From assembly GCA_900635495.1 (NCBI GenBank), contig LR134136.1, positions 2,976,001-3,040,000 of the forward strand: a stretch of 64,000 nucleotides of DNA. Reading direction: 5' to 3'. The number at the start of each line of letters is the position of its first letter. The stretch's first letter is position 1. The position numbers and the translations under genes are program-made. The notes beneath the pieces were generated by a model that made no database searches, was not told where the DNA came from, and worked only from the letters and a program-made list of their open reading frames with translations. Positions 10,004 to 19,662 of this stretch are shown in pieces. This DNA comes from Atlantibacter hermannii (GTDB lineage Bacteria; Pseudomonadota; Gammaproteobacteria; Enterobacterales; Enterobacteriaceae).

Positions 10004-10744
10004 TTACAGCAGCGCCAGAAGGAAAATGACTTCGCCCAGCTCAATGGCTGCGCCCAGTGTGTCGCCGGTTTGGCCGCGCAATGTGCGCTTAATGGCCATA
10101 CCGATCAACCCGATACCCAGCGTGGTGATAAACCAGGCCAGCAGGCCTGCGCCGGGCAACAGCAGAAAGCACAATACGGCGCCGGTAAGCAGGGTCACCG
10201 CGGTTTGTTTCAGGCCGATCTTGCCAATAAAAATATTGCCCAGCCCCGTGTCTCTGGCATAACGCTGGCGATACATTAGCAGCACCACTGCGCTGCGGCC
10301 CGCGACGCTTGCCAGAATCAGTACCGGCAGCATCGAATAACCGCGAAGCGCCAGCTCGCTCACCACCAGCACTTTCGCCACCAGCACAAAAATCAGCCCC
10401 AGCCCGCCATGCGTACCGAGCCGACTGTCGCGCATTATTTCCAACATCTTCTCGCGGGTACGGGCGGAAAACAGCCCGTCGCAGGTATCTGCCAGGCCGT
10501 CCAGATGAAATCCGCCAGTGAGCACGGCCAGCGCCAGCACATAAAACAGCGCGGCAAGCGGTGTACCGCACCAGGGTGCCAACAGTAAAAATACGACTGC
10601 GGCAAGGGTGCCAAGAACCATACCCACCCACGGAAACATCACGATGCCGCGTGAGTATTGTTCCACCTCCAGTCCCTGAGACCACCGGTAAGGCACCGGC
10701 AGGCGGCTCATAAACGCGAGGGTGGCAAAGAAAATCCGAATCAC
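10004..10744 (-). CDS. cobS: Adenosylcobinamide-GDP ribazoletransferase
   Basis: Inner-membrane CobS joins adenosylcobinamide-GDP with alpha-ribazole (phosphate) to make the finished cobamide. It has 246 aa, as in the family (E. coli 247), with several hydrophobic segments and the conserved acidic motif HLDGLADTCDGLFS near residue 65. GTG start at 10744 is supported by AGGAG six bases upstream. It lies between cbiB and cobT; the cobU gene that usually precedes cobS is not present. Confidence 0.94.
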   Translation of the reverse strand: MIRIFFATLAFMSRLPVPYRWSQGLEVEQYSRGIVMFPWVGMVLGTLAAVVFLLLAPWCGTPLAALFYVLALAVLTGGFHLDGLADTCDGLFSARTREKMLEIMRDSRLGTHGGLGLIFVLVAKVLVVSELALRGYSMLPVLILASVAGRSAVVLLMYRQRYARDTGLGNIFIGKIGLKQTAVTLLTGAVLCFLLLPGAGLLAWFITTLGIGLIGMAIKRTLRGQTGDTLGAAIELGEVIFLLALL

Positions 10745-10767
10745 GTTATCTCCTCAATGCAGTGATG

Positions 10768-11715
10768 TCAGAACAGAAGCCAGAGCAGGCTGAACAGGAC
10801 CAGCGCCAGTAGCGACGCCACATGCATGAGCCTGATGGCGGCAGGAATATCCTCAACGCTGACCTCGCGTCTCGCCTCGCCAATCCAGGGTTTCTCCACC
10901 CGCTCGCCAAAATAATCATTCGGCCCGCCGAGCCTGATCCCCAACGCGCCCGCGACGCTCGCTTCCGGCCAGGCACAGTTAGGGCTGCTGTGATTGCGCC
11001 TGTCGCGCCAGCCAATACGCAACGCGGAGCGGGCATCATCACCGCAGAACATCGCCGCCAGCGCGAACAACAGCCAGCTTAACCGCGCCGGGATAAAATT
11101 CGCGACATCATCCATACGCGCGGAAACCATGCCGATTGCCCGGTATTTTGGGTGTTTGTAACCCACCATCGAATCGAGGGTATTGATGGCTTTATAGGCC
11201 ATGGCGAGCGGCGCGCCGCCAAGCAGCAGGAAAAACAGCGGGGCGATCACGCCGTCTACCGTATTCTCCGCCACGGTTTCCACTACCGCCCGGGTAATTT
11301 GCGGCGGCTGAAGCTGGCGGGTATCACGCCCTACTATCCAGGAAAGCTTTTCGCGGCTGGCGGCAAGATCGCCTGCCCGTAGCGGCTTTTCCACTTCCCG
11401 GGCGGCATCGCCCAGGCAGCGCCCCGCCAGCAGCGTGTAAATCGTGCCGATTTCCAGCACCACGCCAACCGCGGGATGCAGCCGATACGCCAGCGTCAAC
11501 ATGCCCCAGGTCAGCGTCCAGGCCGAGCCCACCACGATTATCCACATAGCCGCGCCCCCCAGCATGAGGGCCAGTTCGCTGTGGCATACCGCGCGGACGG
11601 CGCGCTGCAGGCGGTTGATAAGATAGCCGATAGCACGAACGGGGTGCGGCCAGTGCTGCGGATCGCCAAGCCAACAATCAAGCAGCCAGGCTGCCCACCA
11701 GATGAAAAGCGTCAT
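10768..11715 (-). CDS. cbiB: Adenosylcobinamide-phosphate synthase
   Basis: CbiB (CobD in aerobic-pathway nomenclature) attaches aminopropanol phosphate to adenosylcobyric acid, forming the nucleotide-loop linker. It is a 315-aa membrane protein, near the usual 319. Diagnostic motifs are DPQHWPHPVRAIGYLI, KLSWIVGRDT, VETVAENTVDGVIAPLFF, KAINTLDSMVGYK, RMDDVANFIPARLSW, NHSSPNCAWPEA and GGPNDYFGE. The frame is intact. It is the first gene of a cbiB-cobS-cobT operon; in Salmonella it sits far upstream inside the long cbi operon, so this is a compact late-stage or salvage set. Confidence 0.93.
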   Translation of the reverse strand: MTLFIWWAAWLLDCWLGDPQHWPHPVRAIGYLINRLQRAVRAVCHSELALMLGGAAMWIIVVGSAWTLTWGMLTLAYRLHPAVGVVLEIGTIYTLLAGRCLGDAAREVEKPLRAGDLAASREKLSWIVGRDTRQLQPPQITRAVVETVAENTVDGVIAPLFFLLLGGAPLAMAYKAINTLDSMVGYKHPKYRAIGMVSARMDDVANFIPARLSWLLFALAAMFCGDDARSALRIGWRDRRNHSSPNCAWPEASVAGALGIRLGGPNDYFGERVEKPWIGEARREVSVEDIPAAIRLMHVASLLALVLFSLLWLLF

Positions 11716-11844
11716 CAGGATATCCCGTCACGCAAGAATGATATGAAGTCGATGAAGTTAGACAAAACGGCGAGGATGCAACAAACCCTTACGTCGCGCC
11801 GCGAGACGTCAGACGTCCCGCAAGGCGCGGTCTGAATGATAAAT

Positions 11845-11874
11845 GCGGCGGTGCTGTTGAGGCATCACCGCCGC
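11845..11874 (-). terminator. Probable terminator of yeeX
   Basis: Stem GCGGCGGTG / CACCGCCGC with a loop of about 11 bases, ten bases after the yeeX stop on the minus strand, followed by ATTTATCATT. The T tract is imperfect. Confidence 0.6.
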
Positions 11875-11883
11875 TGTACTGAA

Positions 11884-12217
11884 TCACTCTTTGATTTCGG
11901 TGGCTTTCAGCTCGCCCATCATTTTCAGTTTCTTGGAAATGTCGCGGCGCTCTTTAGACAGTTCCGCGTTTTTGATGATGTAATCATCAACGCGATCTTC
12001 GTAGTCGGTTTTCATGCTGGCGATAATGCCCTGAATGGCTTCAACGCTCATGCCCGGCTTGATGTAGTCGCTCAGGTTATCGAGCAGCAGTACACGTTTC
12101 TGGTTGTCACGGATCTTCTTCTCTACATCCTGAATTTCGCGTTGCAGTTTGTTTTTACGACGGAACAAACGCACGAACTCCAGAAACGTCCTGGAATGAA
12201 GGTTTGCCATTTTCCAT
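11884..12217 (-). CDS. yeeX: UPF0265 (DUF496) family protein YeeX, frame shift near the start
   Basis: Small conserved enterobacterial protein of unknown function, 110 aa when repaired (E. coli 109). It is highly charged and almost wholly helical: LFRRKNKLQREIQDVEKKIRDNQKR and a C-terminal helix DYIIKNAELSKERRDISKK suggest a coiled coil. The native start is the ATG at 12217 (MENGKPSFQDV). One extra base in the A run at 12184-12186 (T in the gene) shifts the first 12 codons, so the literal frame begins at 12210 with a foreign N-terminus. It lies alone, upstream of a hairpin terminator. Confidence 0.88.
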
Positions 12218-12382
12218 ATTTACACCCCTGATAATTGAGACTCTGATTCGTTCACAATCCGCTGCGACAAACATACCCGTCAACGGTTGCGCATGACAAT
12301 GGTTAATTACCCTACCCTAATAATACGCTGAATTCCTGCTGAATCGAAACCAGCAAACAATCTACTCTGTTTTATATGGCTT

Positions 12383-13441
12383 TTATTTACGCAATGCGCG
12401 GCTGATCAGCGTCGATAATAGCTCCAGCTGACGGGCCAGTTCCAGACTAAGCCAGACATAGCCGTGTATGGAGGTTTCCTGCACTGGGCTTTCCCCCTCG
12501 TGATGCATTATTTGCCGCAACTCGTCGATGATTTCTGTCAGGTGCGCGCTGTTAGCGGTAACCGGGGAAGGATTACCCGTATACAGCGCATTAGAAATCG
12601 CCTGCAGGGTGTTTTGCGTCATTTGCTGCGTGTCGCGGCAGGGTATGCGCTTTGATCATCACAAAGTGGCTTTCGCGGGTCGCCCAGTGGGCGTTCAGCT
12701 GTAACTCCAGGGTACAGACCATATTGCGGCTCACGGTCTGGATAGCTTCAAACAGTGATTTTTGAATCCGCGTTTCTTTACTGGCGGGCACAATGAGGGC
12801 GCGCATTTTCACCACATTGCTGAGCATTTGATGCAGCGATTTATCAAGGCGAGGCCGCTCAACCAGGTTTGGCGAAAATCCGGCCTGTGAAAGGCGAGCA
12901 AAGGTGTGAATGAAACTCGCCATCTGGATGCGCCAGTGAATAAATGCCCGTTGCGGGTAAATACTGGTAAACAGCATGGCCAGCAGAGAGCCTAATATCA
13001 CATCGCCACTGCGCCATAGCGCGATTTGCAGGTCCCCGCAGGCGCGCCCACCACCACCGAGAGCGTGATGCCGATCAGCAACGCCTGATAAGGACGTTTG
13101 CCAAGCGTGAGATAGCCGCAAAGGAACATCGCCAGTGCGCACCACAGCAGCATGACTGGCAGTGAAATCAGCTCAAGTTTCAGGGCAATCAGGCCCACCG
13201 ACGCCCCGAAGATGGTGCCGCCAATACGCTCAAAGGCGCGTGGCACCACATTCCCCCAGAACGAGATTGGCCCCATGACCACCACCAGGGTGATAAGCGG
13301 CCAGGTTCCTTCCGGCACATTAAGCAGACGAACCAGTAAAAAGGTCAGCGTAAACGCCAGAGCGATACGTATGCCGTGCACCAGACGGTAATGACGATAG
13401 AGCCGAATTTCAAAGGGGCTTAATGATTTGTCCGGACGCAC
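12383..13441 (-). CDS. yeeA: FUSC-type inner-membrane protein YeeA, frame-disrupted
   Basis: Inner-membrane protein of the fusaric acid resistance/aromatic acid exporter type; the transported compound is not known. Joined frames match E. coli YeeA (352 aa) throughout. The N-terminal membrane half contains SPFEIRLYRHYR, WPLITLVVVMGPISFWGNVVPRAFERIGGT and LGKRPYQALLIG; the soluble C-terminal half contains ERPRLDKSL, APASKETRI-type sequence and ends in LISRALRK. GTG at 13441 with GGAG just upstream gives a start equivalent to E. coli (MRxDKSLSPFE); an upstream ATG at 13471 is less likely. A base is missing from the C4 run at 13034-13037 and one is extra near 12636. Confidence 0.85.
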
Positions 13442-13545
13442 TCGGGGTCTCCACAATAAAAAAGCGCACATTGTACAGGGATTCTACCCACAGGCGTCAA
13501 CAGCGCGGGTTACGGCCGGGCGATATGCCGCGAGGCTAAGAGAGT

Positions 13546-13566
13546 GCCCCGCCAGGCGGACGGGGC
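13546..13566 (-). terminator. Possible terminator of sbmC
   Basis: GCCCCG / CGGGGC stem with a nine-base loop just after the sbmC stop on the minus strand; no strong T tract. Confidence 0.4.
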
Positions 13567-13574
13567 GTCACACG

Positions 13575-14049
13575 TCAGGCGAGTTTAGGCTCAACGGGCA
13601 CGAACATTTGAATGTCCAGTGCCCCTCTTTTGCGCCGTCATTTAAGTAAATTTCGAAGCAGGGTTTCGGGGCAATTTGATACTGGCTGTCTTCAAGCAGG
13701 CTGTTAAAAGAACAACCGCCAGGGCGTTTCAAAATCGTAATTTTCGACACGGGCCTGCGCGACGGCATACTGGCCGCCCGCGACCTCGGGTGGCCTTCAC
13801 GCCTTCGCTGTTAGCCGGAATAGTGAAATTTTCAGGCACGCACACGGCTGTTGCGCAGCGCAGCTTTTCCGCGGGCACCAGATCCGGGTTATCGTAATAG
13901 ACCGCAATCCATTCCAGAGGCTGAATGTGATTGGCCGTCTACCCACATCACCAGTTGCTCAAACCCCTTTGGAACGGTTTGATCCCAGGGGCCCACTAAA
14001 TGAATCCGGCGATATGGCGGGTTTCGGCGTGTTGAATCTGATAATCCAT
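13575..14049 (-). CDS. sbmC: DNA gyrase inhibitor SbmC (GyrI), heavily frame-disrupted
   Basis: SbmC/GyrI binds DNA gyrase and protects against microcin B17 and other gyrase poisons. Start ATG 14049 (MDYQIQHAETRHIAGF) to stop 13575 spans 475 bases, one more than the 474 of the 157-aa E. coli gene. At least five single-base changes break it: a loss in FHLVGPWDQTVPKGFEQ, an extra base before NHIQPLEWIAVYYDNPD, one before EVAGGQYAVAQARVE, an extra T before NSLLEDSQYQ, and a loss before DIQMFVPVEPKLA. Each segment is well conserved in its own frame, which suggests sequence errors rather than long decay. A perfect LexA site overlaps its promoter. Confidence 0.82.
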
Positions 14050-14070
14050 GATCGTTCCTCGCTGTGAAAT

Positions 14071-14090
14071 AACTGTATATACGAACAGTA
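14071..14090 (-). promoter_or_regulatory. LexA (SOS) box of sbmC
   Basis: The site reads CTG-N10-CAG with an AT-rich core (CTGTATATACGAACAG at 14073-14088), a close match to the LexA consensus. It lies 22 bases upstream of the sbmC start and overlaps the -10 region. E. coli sbmC is a known SOS gene, so repression by LexA is expected. Confidence 0.88.
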
Positions 14091-14095
14091 TTATA
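14090..14095 (-). promoter_or_regulatory. -10 element of the sbmC promoter
   Basis: Consensus TATAAT on the minus strand immediately upstream of the LexA box. The -35 element is weak and not assigned. Confidence 0.6.
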
Positions 14096-14195
14096 GGTTG
14101 TGCGCTTGCCATCAAAAGCATAGATTGCTTATTTTGCGAGCGCACTCGCGAAAACAATCATATCGCCGCGTAGAACATAACCCTCTGTTAAAGCA

Positions 14196-15369
14196 TCAGA
14201 ACTTATGGTGCAGATAATCGCTCAGTCTGGAGAACATGCCGCCTTTTTCCACCGCGTTGAGCGTGACCAGCGGCCAATGCGCCACCAGCTTGTCGCGATC
14301 GTAGAGTTCAATTTCCCCGACCCGCTGTTGCGCGGCCAGCGGCGCTTTCCAGTTCAGGCTTATCGAGAACATATTTGGCTTTGATATGCGCCACTTCTGA
14401 CTTCGGCAAGCTGAGCCAGAAATCGCGGTCAGTGCCCACTTCAATTTTTTCGCGGTCGCCGTACCAGATACGCTCGGTGCCGACCTTTTTCCCTTTATGC
14501 AGGATCTGCACGGTATCAAACTGGCTTTGGCCCCATAGCAGCAGCTTACGCGCCTGCTCCTCGCGGCCTTTCGGGCTTTCGGCGCCCATAACCACGGCAA
14601 TCAGACGCCGCTGCCCGTCCACGCTTGATGCGATGAGATTAAATCCCGCGCCGGACGTGTGGCCGGTTTTCAGGCCGTCAACATTGAGGGTCTTATCCCA
14701 CAGCAGGCCGTTGCGGTTCTGCTGGGTGATGCCATTCCACGTCAGGCTCCGTTCGCTGTACATATGATAAAAATCGGGTTCGCCGTGAATAATCGCCCGC
14801 GACAGCACCGCCAGATCGTAAGCGGAACTGTGCTGGCCCGGCGCGTCAAGGCCGTGGACCGTTTCAAAATGGGTGTCGCGCAGGTTCAGCTTGCGGGCGT
14901 AGTCGTTCATCATGTTTACGAATGGCGCTTCGCCGCCTGCGATGTAATCCGCCAGTGCCACGCAGGCATCGTTGCCGGAATCCACAATCAGGCCGCGGCT
15001 CAGGTCATGCACCGTCACGCGGTCGCCCGCTTTTAAAAACATCAGCGAAGAACCGGCAAAGACCGGATTGCCATAGGCCGAGGCGTCGGCACCCACGGTG
15101 ACCACATCATCCGGCGCGATCCGACGGCTGTCGATGGCGCGGTCCACCACATAGGCCGGTCATGAGTTTAGTCAGGCTTGCCGGGGTTGCGCTGTTGATG
15201 CTCATTACCTGCCGTTTAAAATCTGGCCGGTGGTGTAATCCATCAATACCCATGCGCCTGCCTGAATTGTGGGTGCGACGGGGGTGACGGCGAACGTGGG
15301 TTCTGCACGGACGTTCTGGGAGAGTAAAGCGAGCAAAGAAGCAGCAATCAGGCAGGTTTTCAACAGCAT
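14196..15369 (-). CDS. dacD: D-alanyl-D-alanine carboxypeptidase DacD (PBP6b), frame-disrupted
   Basis: Low-molecular-weight penicillin-binding protein that trims the terminal D-Ala from peptidoglycan pentapeptides in the periplasm. The start at 15369 gives a signal peptide (LLKTCLIAASLLALLSQNVRA). All serine-peptidase motifs exist once frames are joined: SLTK (SxxK), SGN in VDSGNDACVALADY, and KTG in DGLKTGHTSGAGFN. The C-terminus AHWPLVTLNAVEKGGMFSRL matches the PBP5-like stalk domain and ends at HHKF. At least four single-base indels split it: three around 15155-15205 between GQIL and VVDRAID, and one near 14350 after LDKPEL. Length fits the 388-390 aa family. Confidence 0.88.
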
Positions 15370-15579
15370 ATCCTCGTTGGTATTTTTTATTTCGCGCCTG
15401 TTTTACGGGAGTTGCGATGTAAACGCATGTTCAAATTGGCAAAGAAATATGACAAGCAGCACATTTTTCAGCGCCTGTCTTATCGGACGGCCTGAAAAAC
15501 ACCCCGTGATTTCCTTCTGCCCGGCAGGCGATGGTTTACCATTACCCCCCTGTTTTGAACCCCTTCAGGAGGGTGACCG

Positions 15580-17004
15580 GTGACTGAATCCGCAGCTCAG
15601 CCGACTTTTTTATTTCACGATTACGAAACGTTCGGCACCCGCCCGGCGCTGGATCGCCCCGCGCAGTTCGCGGCTATACGCACCGATCTGGATTTCAACA
15701 TCATCGGCGAGCCGGAGGTGTTTTACTGCAAACCTGCCGATGACTATCTGCCGCAGCCGGAAGCGGTGCTGATTACCGGCATTACGCCGCAGATTGCGGC
15801 GGCGCGCGGCACCAGCGAAGCTGAGTTTGCGAAACGCATCCATGACTTATTTACCGTGCCCAATACCTGCGTGGTGGGCTACAACAATGTGCGTTTCGAT
15901 GACGAAGTGACGCGCAATATTTTCTATCGCAACTTCTACGATCCCTACGCCTGGAGCTGGCAAAACAATAATTCACGCTGGGATTTGCTGGACGTGATGC
16001 GTGCCTGCTACGCCCTGCGCCCGGAAGGCATCAACTGGCCGGAAAACGACGACGGCTTGCCCAGCTTCCGCCTTGAGCATTTAACCGTGGCGAACGGTAT
16101 CGAACACGCCAATGCGCATGATGCGATGGCGGATGTGTACGCCACTATCGCTATGGCGAAGCTGGTTAAGGCCCAGCAGCCGCGACTGTTCGGGTATTTA
16201 TATAGCCATCGCACTAAGCAGAAGCTGGCGACGCTGATTGATATCCCACAAATGAAGCCGCTGGTGCATGTGTCGGGGATGTTTGGCGCCTGGCGCGGCA
16301 ACACCAGCTGGATAGCGCCGCTGGCGTGGCACCCGGACAACCGTAATGCGGTGATCATGGTGGATTTGGCTGGCGATATGACGCCCTTGCTGGAGCTGGA
16401 TGCCGACGCGTTACGGGAACGCCTGTATACCGCGAAAACGGATTTAGGCGATGATGCGGCGGTGCCGATCAAGCTGGTGCATCTGAATAAATGCCCAATC
16501 CTGGCGCAGGCCAATACGCTACGCCCGGAAGATGCCGACAGGCTGGGTATCGATCGACAGCGGTGCCTGGATAACCTCAAAATCCTGCGCGACCATCCGG
16601 ATGTGCGTGAGAAGGTGGTGGCTCTGTATGCCGATGCCGAACCGTTTACGCCGTCAGAGGATGTGGATACCCAGCTGTATAACGGTTTCTTCAGCGACGC
16701 CGATCGCGCCGGGATGCGTATCATTCTGCAAACCGATCCGCAAAACCTGCCGGCGCTGGATATCAGCTTCGTGGACAAGCGGATTGAGAAGCTGTTGTTT
16801 AATTATCGGGCGCGCAACTTTCCGGGCACGCTGGATCATGAAGAACAGCAGCGCTGGTTGCGACACCGCCAGGCGCGTTTTACGCCGGAATTTCTGCAGG
16901 CCTACGCCCAGGAACTGGAAATGCTGTACGGGCAGTATGAAGGGGACAAAGAGAAAATCGGGCTGCTGCGGGCGCTGTACCAGTATGTTCAGGACGTGTT
17001 GTAA
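15580..17004 (+). CDS. sbcB: Exodeoxyribonuclease I
   Basis: Processive 3'-to-5' single-strand DNA exonuclease acting in mismatch repair and recombination. The 474-aa frame is intact (E. coli 475). DEDDh catalytic residues are visible: D and E in FHDYETFGT near the N-terminus, D in GYNNVRFDDEV, and H-D in NAHDAMADVYAT. An SH3-like and a C-terminal domain follow (MKPLVHVSGMFGAWRGNTSW, LFNYRARNFPGTL). The start is GTG at 15580, five bases after AGGAGGGTGA, a strong ribosome binding site; no better ATG precedes the conserved FLFHDYE. It is divergent from dacD; the 210 bases between hold both promoters, which I could not define. Confidence 0.96.
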   Translation: MTESAAQPTFLFHDYETFGTRPALDRPAQFAAIRTDLDFNIIGEPEVFYCKPADDYLPQPEAVLITGITPQIAAARGTSEAEFAKRIHDLFTVPNTCVVGYNNVRFDDEVTRNIFYRNFYDPYAWSWQNNNSRWDLLDVMRACYALRPEGINWPENDDGLPSFRLEHLTVANGIEHANAHDAMADVYATIAMAKLVKAQQPRLFGYLYSHRTKQKLATLIDIPQMKPLVHVSGMFGAWRGNTSWIAPLAWHPDNRNAVIMVDLAGDMTPLLELDADALRERLYTAKTDLGDDAAVPIKLVHLNKCPILAQANTLRPEDADRLGIDRQRCLDNLKILRDHPDVREKVVALYADAEPFTPSEDVDTQLYNGFFSDADRAGMRIILQTDPQNLPALDISFVDKRIEKLLFNYRARNFPGTLDHEEQQRWLRHRQARFTPEFLQAYAQELEMLYGQYEGDKEKIGLLRALYQYVQDVL

Positions 17005-17021
17005 GCCAGATGACAGGCAAA

Positions 17022-17047
17022 AAAATGGCTCCCTCGGGAGCCATTTT
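17022..17047. terminator. Bidirectional terminator between sbcB and plaP
   Basis: Stem AATGGCTCCC / GGGAGCCATT with a two-base loop, flanked by an A run and a T run, between convergent stops. Confidence 0.92.
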
Positions 17048-17058
17048 TATTTTCGCGA

Positions 17059-18424
17059 TTACTGCGGAATATCTTCGTACTGCGGAACCGGGGTTGCGGA
17101 AGCTTTTGGTCACACAAGCCAGATAGACCAGGCCAATGCCAGCCCAAATCAGGCCCAGCACCATGGAGCTTTCTTCCAGGTTAATCCACAGCGCGCCGAC
17201 GGTCAGCGCGCCGCACACCGGCAGCACCAGGTAGTTAAAGTGGTCTTTCAGCGTTTTGTTGCGCTTTTTCGCGGATCCAGAACTGGGAGATCACCGACAG
17301 GTTAACGAAGGTGAAAGCCACCAGCGCACCGAAGTTAATCAGCGCCGTTTGCGGTAACCAGGTCGAAGTTGATCGCCAGCAAGGCGATAGCGCCAACCAG
17401 CAGTACGTTCCATGCCGGAGTGCGCCATTTCGGGTGCACATAACCGAAGAAACGGGTCGGGAATACGCCGTCACGGCCCATCACGTACATCAGACGTGAA
17501 ACACCGGCGTGCGCCGCCATACCGGATGCCAGTACGGTGATGGTGGAGAACACCAGCACGCCGAACTGGAAGGTTTTACCCGCCACATACAGCATGATTT
17601 CCGGCTGAGACGCGTCAGGTTCTTTGAAACGCGAAATGTCCGGGAAGTAGAGCTGCAGGAAGTAGGACGCGCAAATAAAGATCAGACCGCCAATCAGCGC
17701 CGTCAGGAAGATGGCTTTCGGGATCACGCGCTCCGCATCTTTGGTTTCTTCAGACAGCGAACTGATGCCGTCAAAGCCCAGGAACGAGAAGCACAGGATG
17801 GTCGCGCCGGTAATCATCGGCACAACGTGCGCGCCTTCACTCCAGAACGGACGGGTGCTGGTCAGCGTACCTGCGCCTTCGCCATGGGCAACGCCATAGA
17901 TGATCAGGCCGATAATGACCGCCACAATCCCCATCTGCAGAATAACGATCAGGGTATTGAAGTTCGCCACGCTCTTAATGCTGCGCAGGTTGGAGATGGT
18001 CATAAAGGCCACCAGCGCCACCACGAAAATCCATGACGGAACGGAAGGCACCAGCGCTTCAAAGTAAATTTTTGCCAGCAGAATGTTGATCATCGGCATG
18101 AACAGATAGTCCAGCAGCGATGACCAGCCCACCATGAAGCCAACAGTCGGGCTGATGGATTTCTGGGCATAGGTATAAGCAGAACCGGCGGACGGGAAGC
18201 GCTTAACCAGTTTACCGTAGCTCAGCGCGGTAAACAGGATAGCGACCAGCGCAAAGGCGTACGCCGTCGCGACATGACCGTCAGTGAGGCCTGAAACGAT
18301 ACCGAACGTATCAAACAGCGTCATCGGCTGCATATAGGCAAGGGCCCATCATAACAACCGGAATCAACGTAAGCGTTTTACGTAATTCCACGCGAGAGGT
18401 GTTTGGAGTAGCGTTATGCGACAT
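17059..18424 (-). CDS. plaP: Low-affinity putrescine importer PlaP, frame-disrupted
   Basis: APC-superfamily proton/putrescine symporter in the inner membrane (yeeF in older nomenclature), about 452 aa with 12 expected membrane helices. Start 18424 gives MSHNATPNTSRVELRKTLTL as in E. coli. Conserved stretches include DTFGIVSGLTDGH, YAQKSISPTVGFMVGWSSLLDYLFMP, LGFDGISSLSEETKDAERVIPKA, MYVMGRDGVFPTRFFGYVHP and GLVYLACVTKSFRNP. Four one-base insertions interrupt it: near 18342 (after VVMMG), 17348-17350 (after DLVTA), near 17268 (after WIREK) and 17089-17092 (after FRNP). All are in short homopolymers. In E. coli yeeD and yeeE lie between sbcB and plaP; they are absent here. Confidence 0.9.
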
Positions 18425-18572
18425 GGTCATTCTCCTTTACGGCGAATGCCGTCGCAAAAGCAAAAAATTGCCCCCATTTTTTGGTTTCCTCAGCGACAAC
18501 AACTGTCGATTTTTAGTAAGTATCTATCCGGTACGAAGCCGGCCTCTTTAATTTGAATGACGTGTTTGTTGC

Positions 18573-18603
18573 AAAAAAATAACCGACGCTCTTAACGTCG
18601 GTT
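18573..18603 (-). terminator. Terminator of yeeY
   Basis: On the minus strand AACCGACG / CGTCGGTT with a short loop is followed by ATTTTTTTG. It lies about 100 bases after the yeeY stop, between yeeY and the divergent-side upstream region of plaP. Confidence 0.8.
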
Positions 18604-18706
18604 AGCTTTCATTTTTTGCAGGCGGCGTATTTTGCCCATTTTAGATTGCAAAGACAAGACGTTGAGGCCCTCATCACGAATTTCTTTTTCCCGCCGCACA
18701 TTATGA

Positions 18707-19623
18707 TCAAAGAGCGTGCGACTGTGGCGCATAAAGCGCCATGATTTCGGGGCTGGCAAGAATGTTTTCCCGCCACCATTGAGAGGCTAATCCTTCCGTA
18801 TGTTCATTCCAGCCAACCCAGACGGAATCGGTAGCCACATCGGCGTGACGCGTTTTTCTACCAGCGCCCCGGCATCAATAAATCGTTGCACCAGATAGCG
18901 GGGCAAATACCCGCAGCCCAGGCCGCTTATCTGTAATTCCAGCTTGGTTTTAAAATCGAACACGGTGATCGCGTCCTGTTCGTCCAGCACCTGCGCGGCG
19001 GGCGACCAGGCCGGGTAACCGTCCCCCACCACCACGGCGCGATGGCGTTTGATATCCCGGCGGGTCAGCGGCTCTTGCGCCTGCGCAAGCGCATGATGAG
19101 CGGCAACGACAAACACGCTTTCCAGTCTGCCAAGCGGCGCATACCCAAAACCGCTGAGTCCCGGCGGATCGCGAAGTGCGCCGACGATAATATCCGCCCG
19201 TCCCTGCGTTAACGCTTCCCAGGAGCCGCCCAGTACGCCATTGACGAATTTAAGCCGTGTGACGCTGTGGCTGGCGAAGAATTTCTCAATAAGCGGGGCC
19301 AGCAGCGAAAAGGGAAAGGTGTCGTCCACGCCGATGCGCAGTTCGTTTTCCCATCCCTGATGCAGTTTGACCGCCTGTTTCTCCAGTTGCCGTACGGTAT
19401 GGAGTACTTCACGGCCGCGCTCCAGCAACAGGTGTCCGGTGGGAGTAAACGTTGCCCGATGGCCGCTTCGGTCGAGCAGCGTGATATTAAGATCACTCTC
19501 CAGTTTGTGAACCGTGTAGCTCAGGGCGGAGGGCGTTTTATAGAGTTTGCCGGCAGCGGCAGCAAAACTGCCCTCTTTATCGAGGGCGTCAAGGATCACG
19601 AGAACATCCAACAACGGTTTCAT
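18707..19623 (-). CDS. yeeY: LysR-family transcriptional regulator YeeY, frame shift near the end
   Basis: LysR-type regulator, about 305 aa, of unknown target. The N-terminal winged helix-turn-helix is clear (residues 1-60: GSFAAAAGKLYKTPSALSYTVHKLE, LLDRSGHRATFTPTG). The effector-binding domain follows (VTRLKFVNGVLGGSWEALTQGRADIIVGA, FKTKLELQISGLGCGYLPRYL), matching E. coli YeeY closely. The literal frame ends at 18787. A one-base change near 18840 separates the native C-terminus (VWVGWNEHTEGLASQWWRENIL) that continues to a TGA at 18707. Its neighbour yeeZ is transcribed in the same direction. Confidence 0.87.
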
Positions 19624-19662
19624 ATGCGCCCCGGGGTTGCGCCTGATAACCCGTGCGGGATG

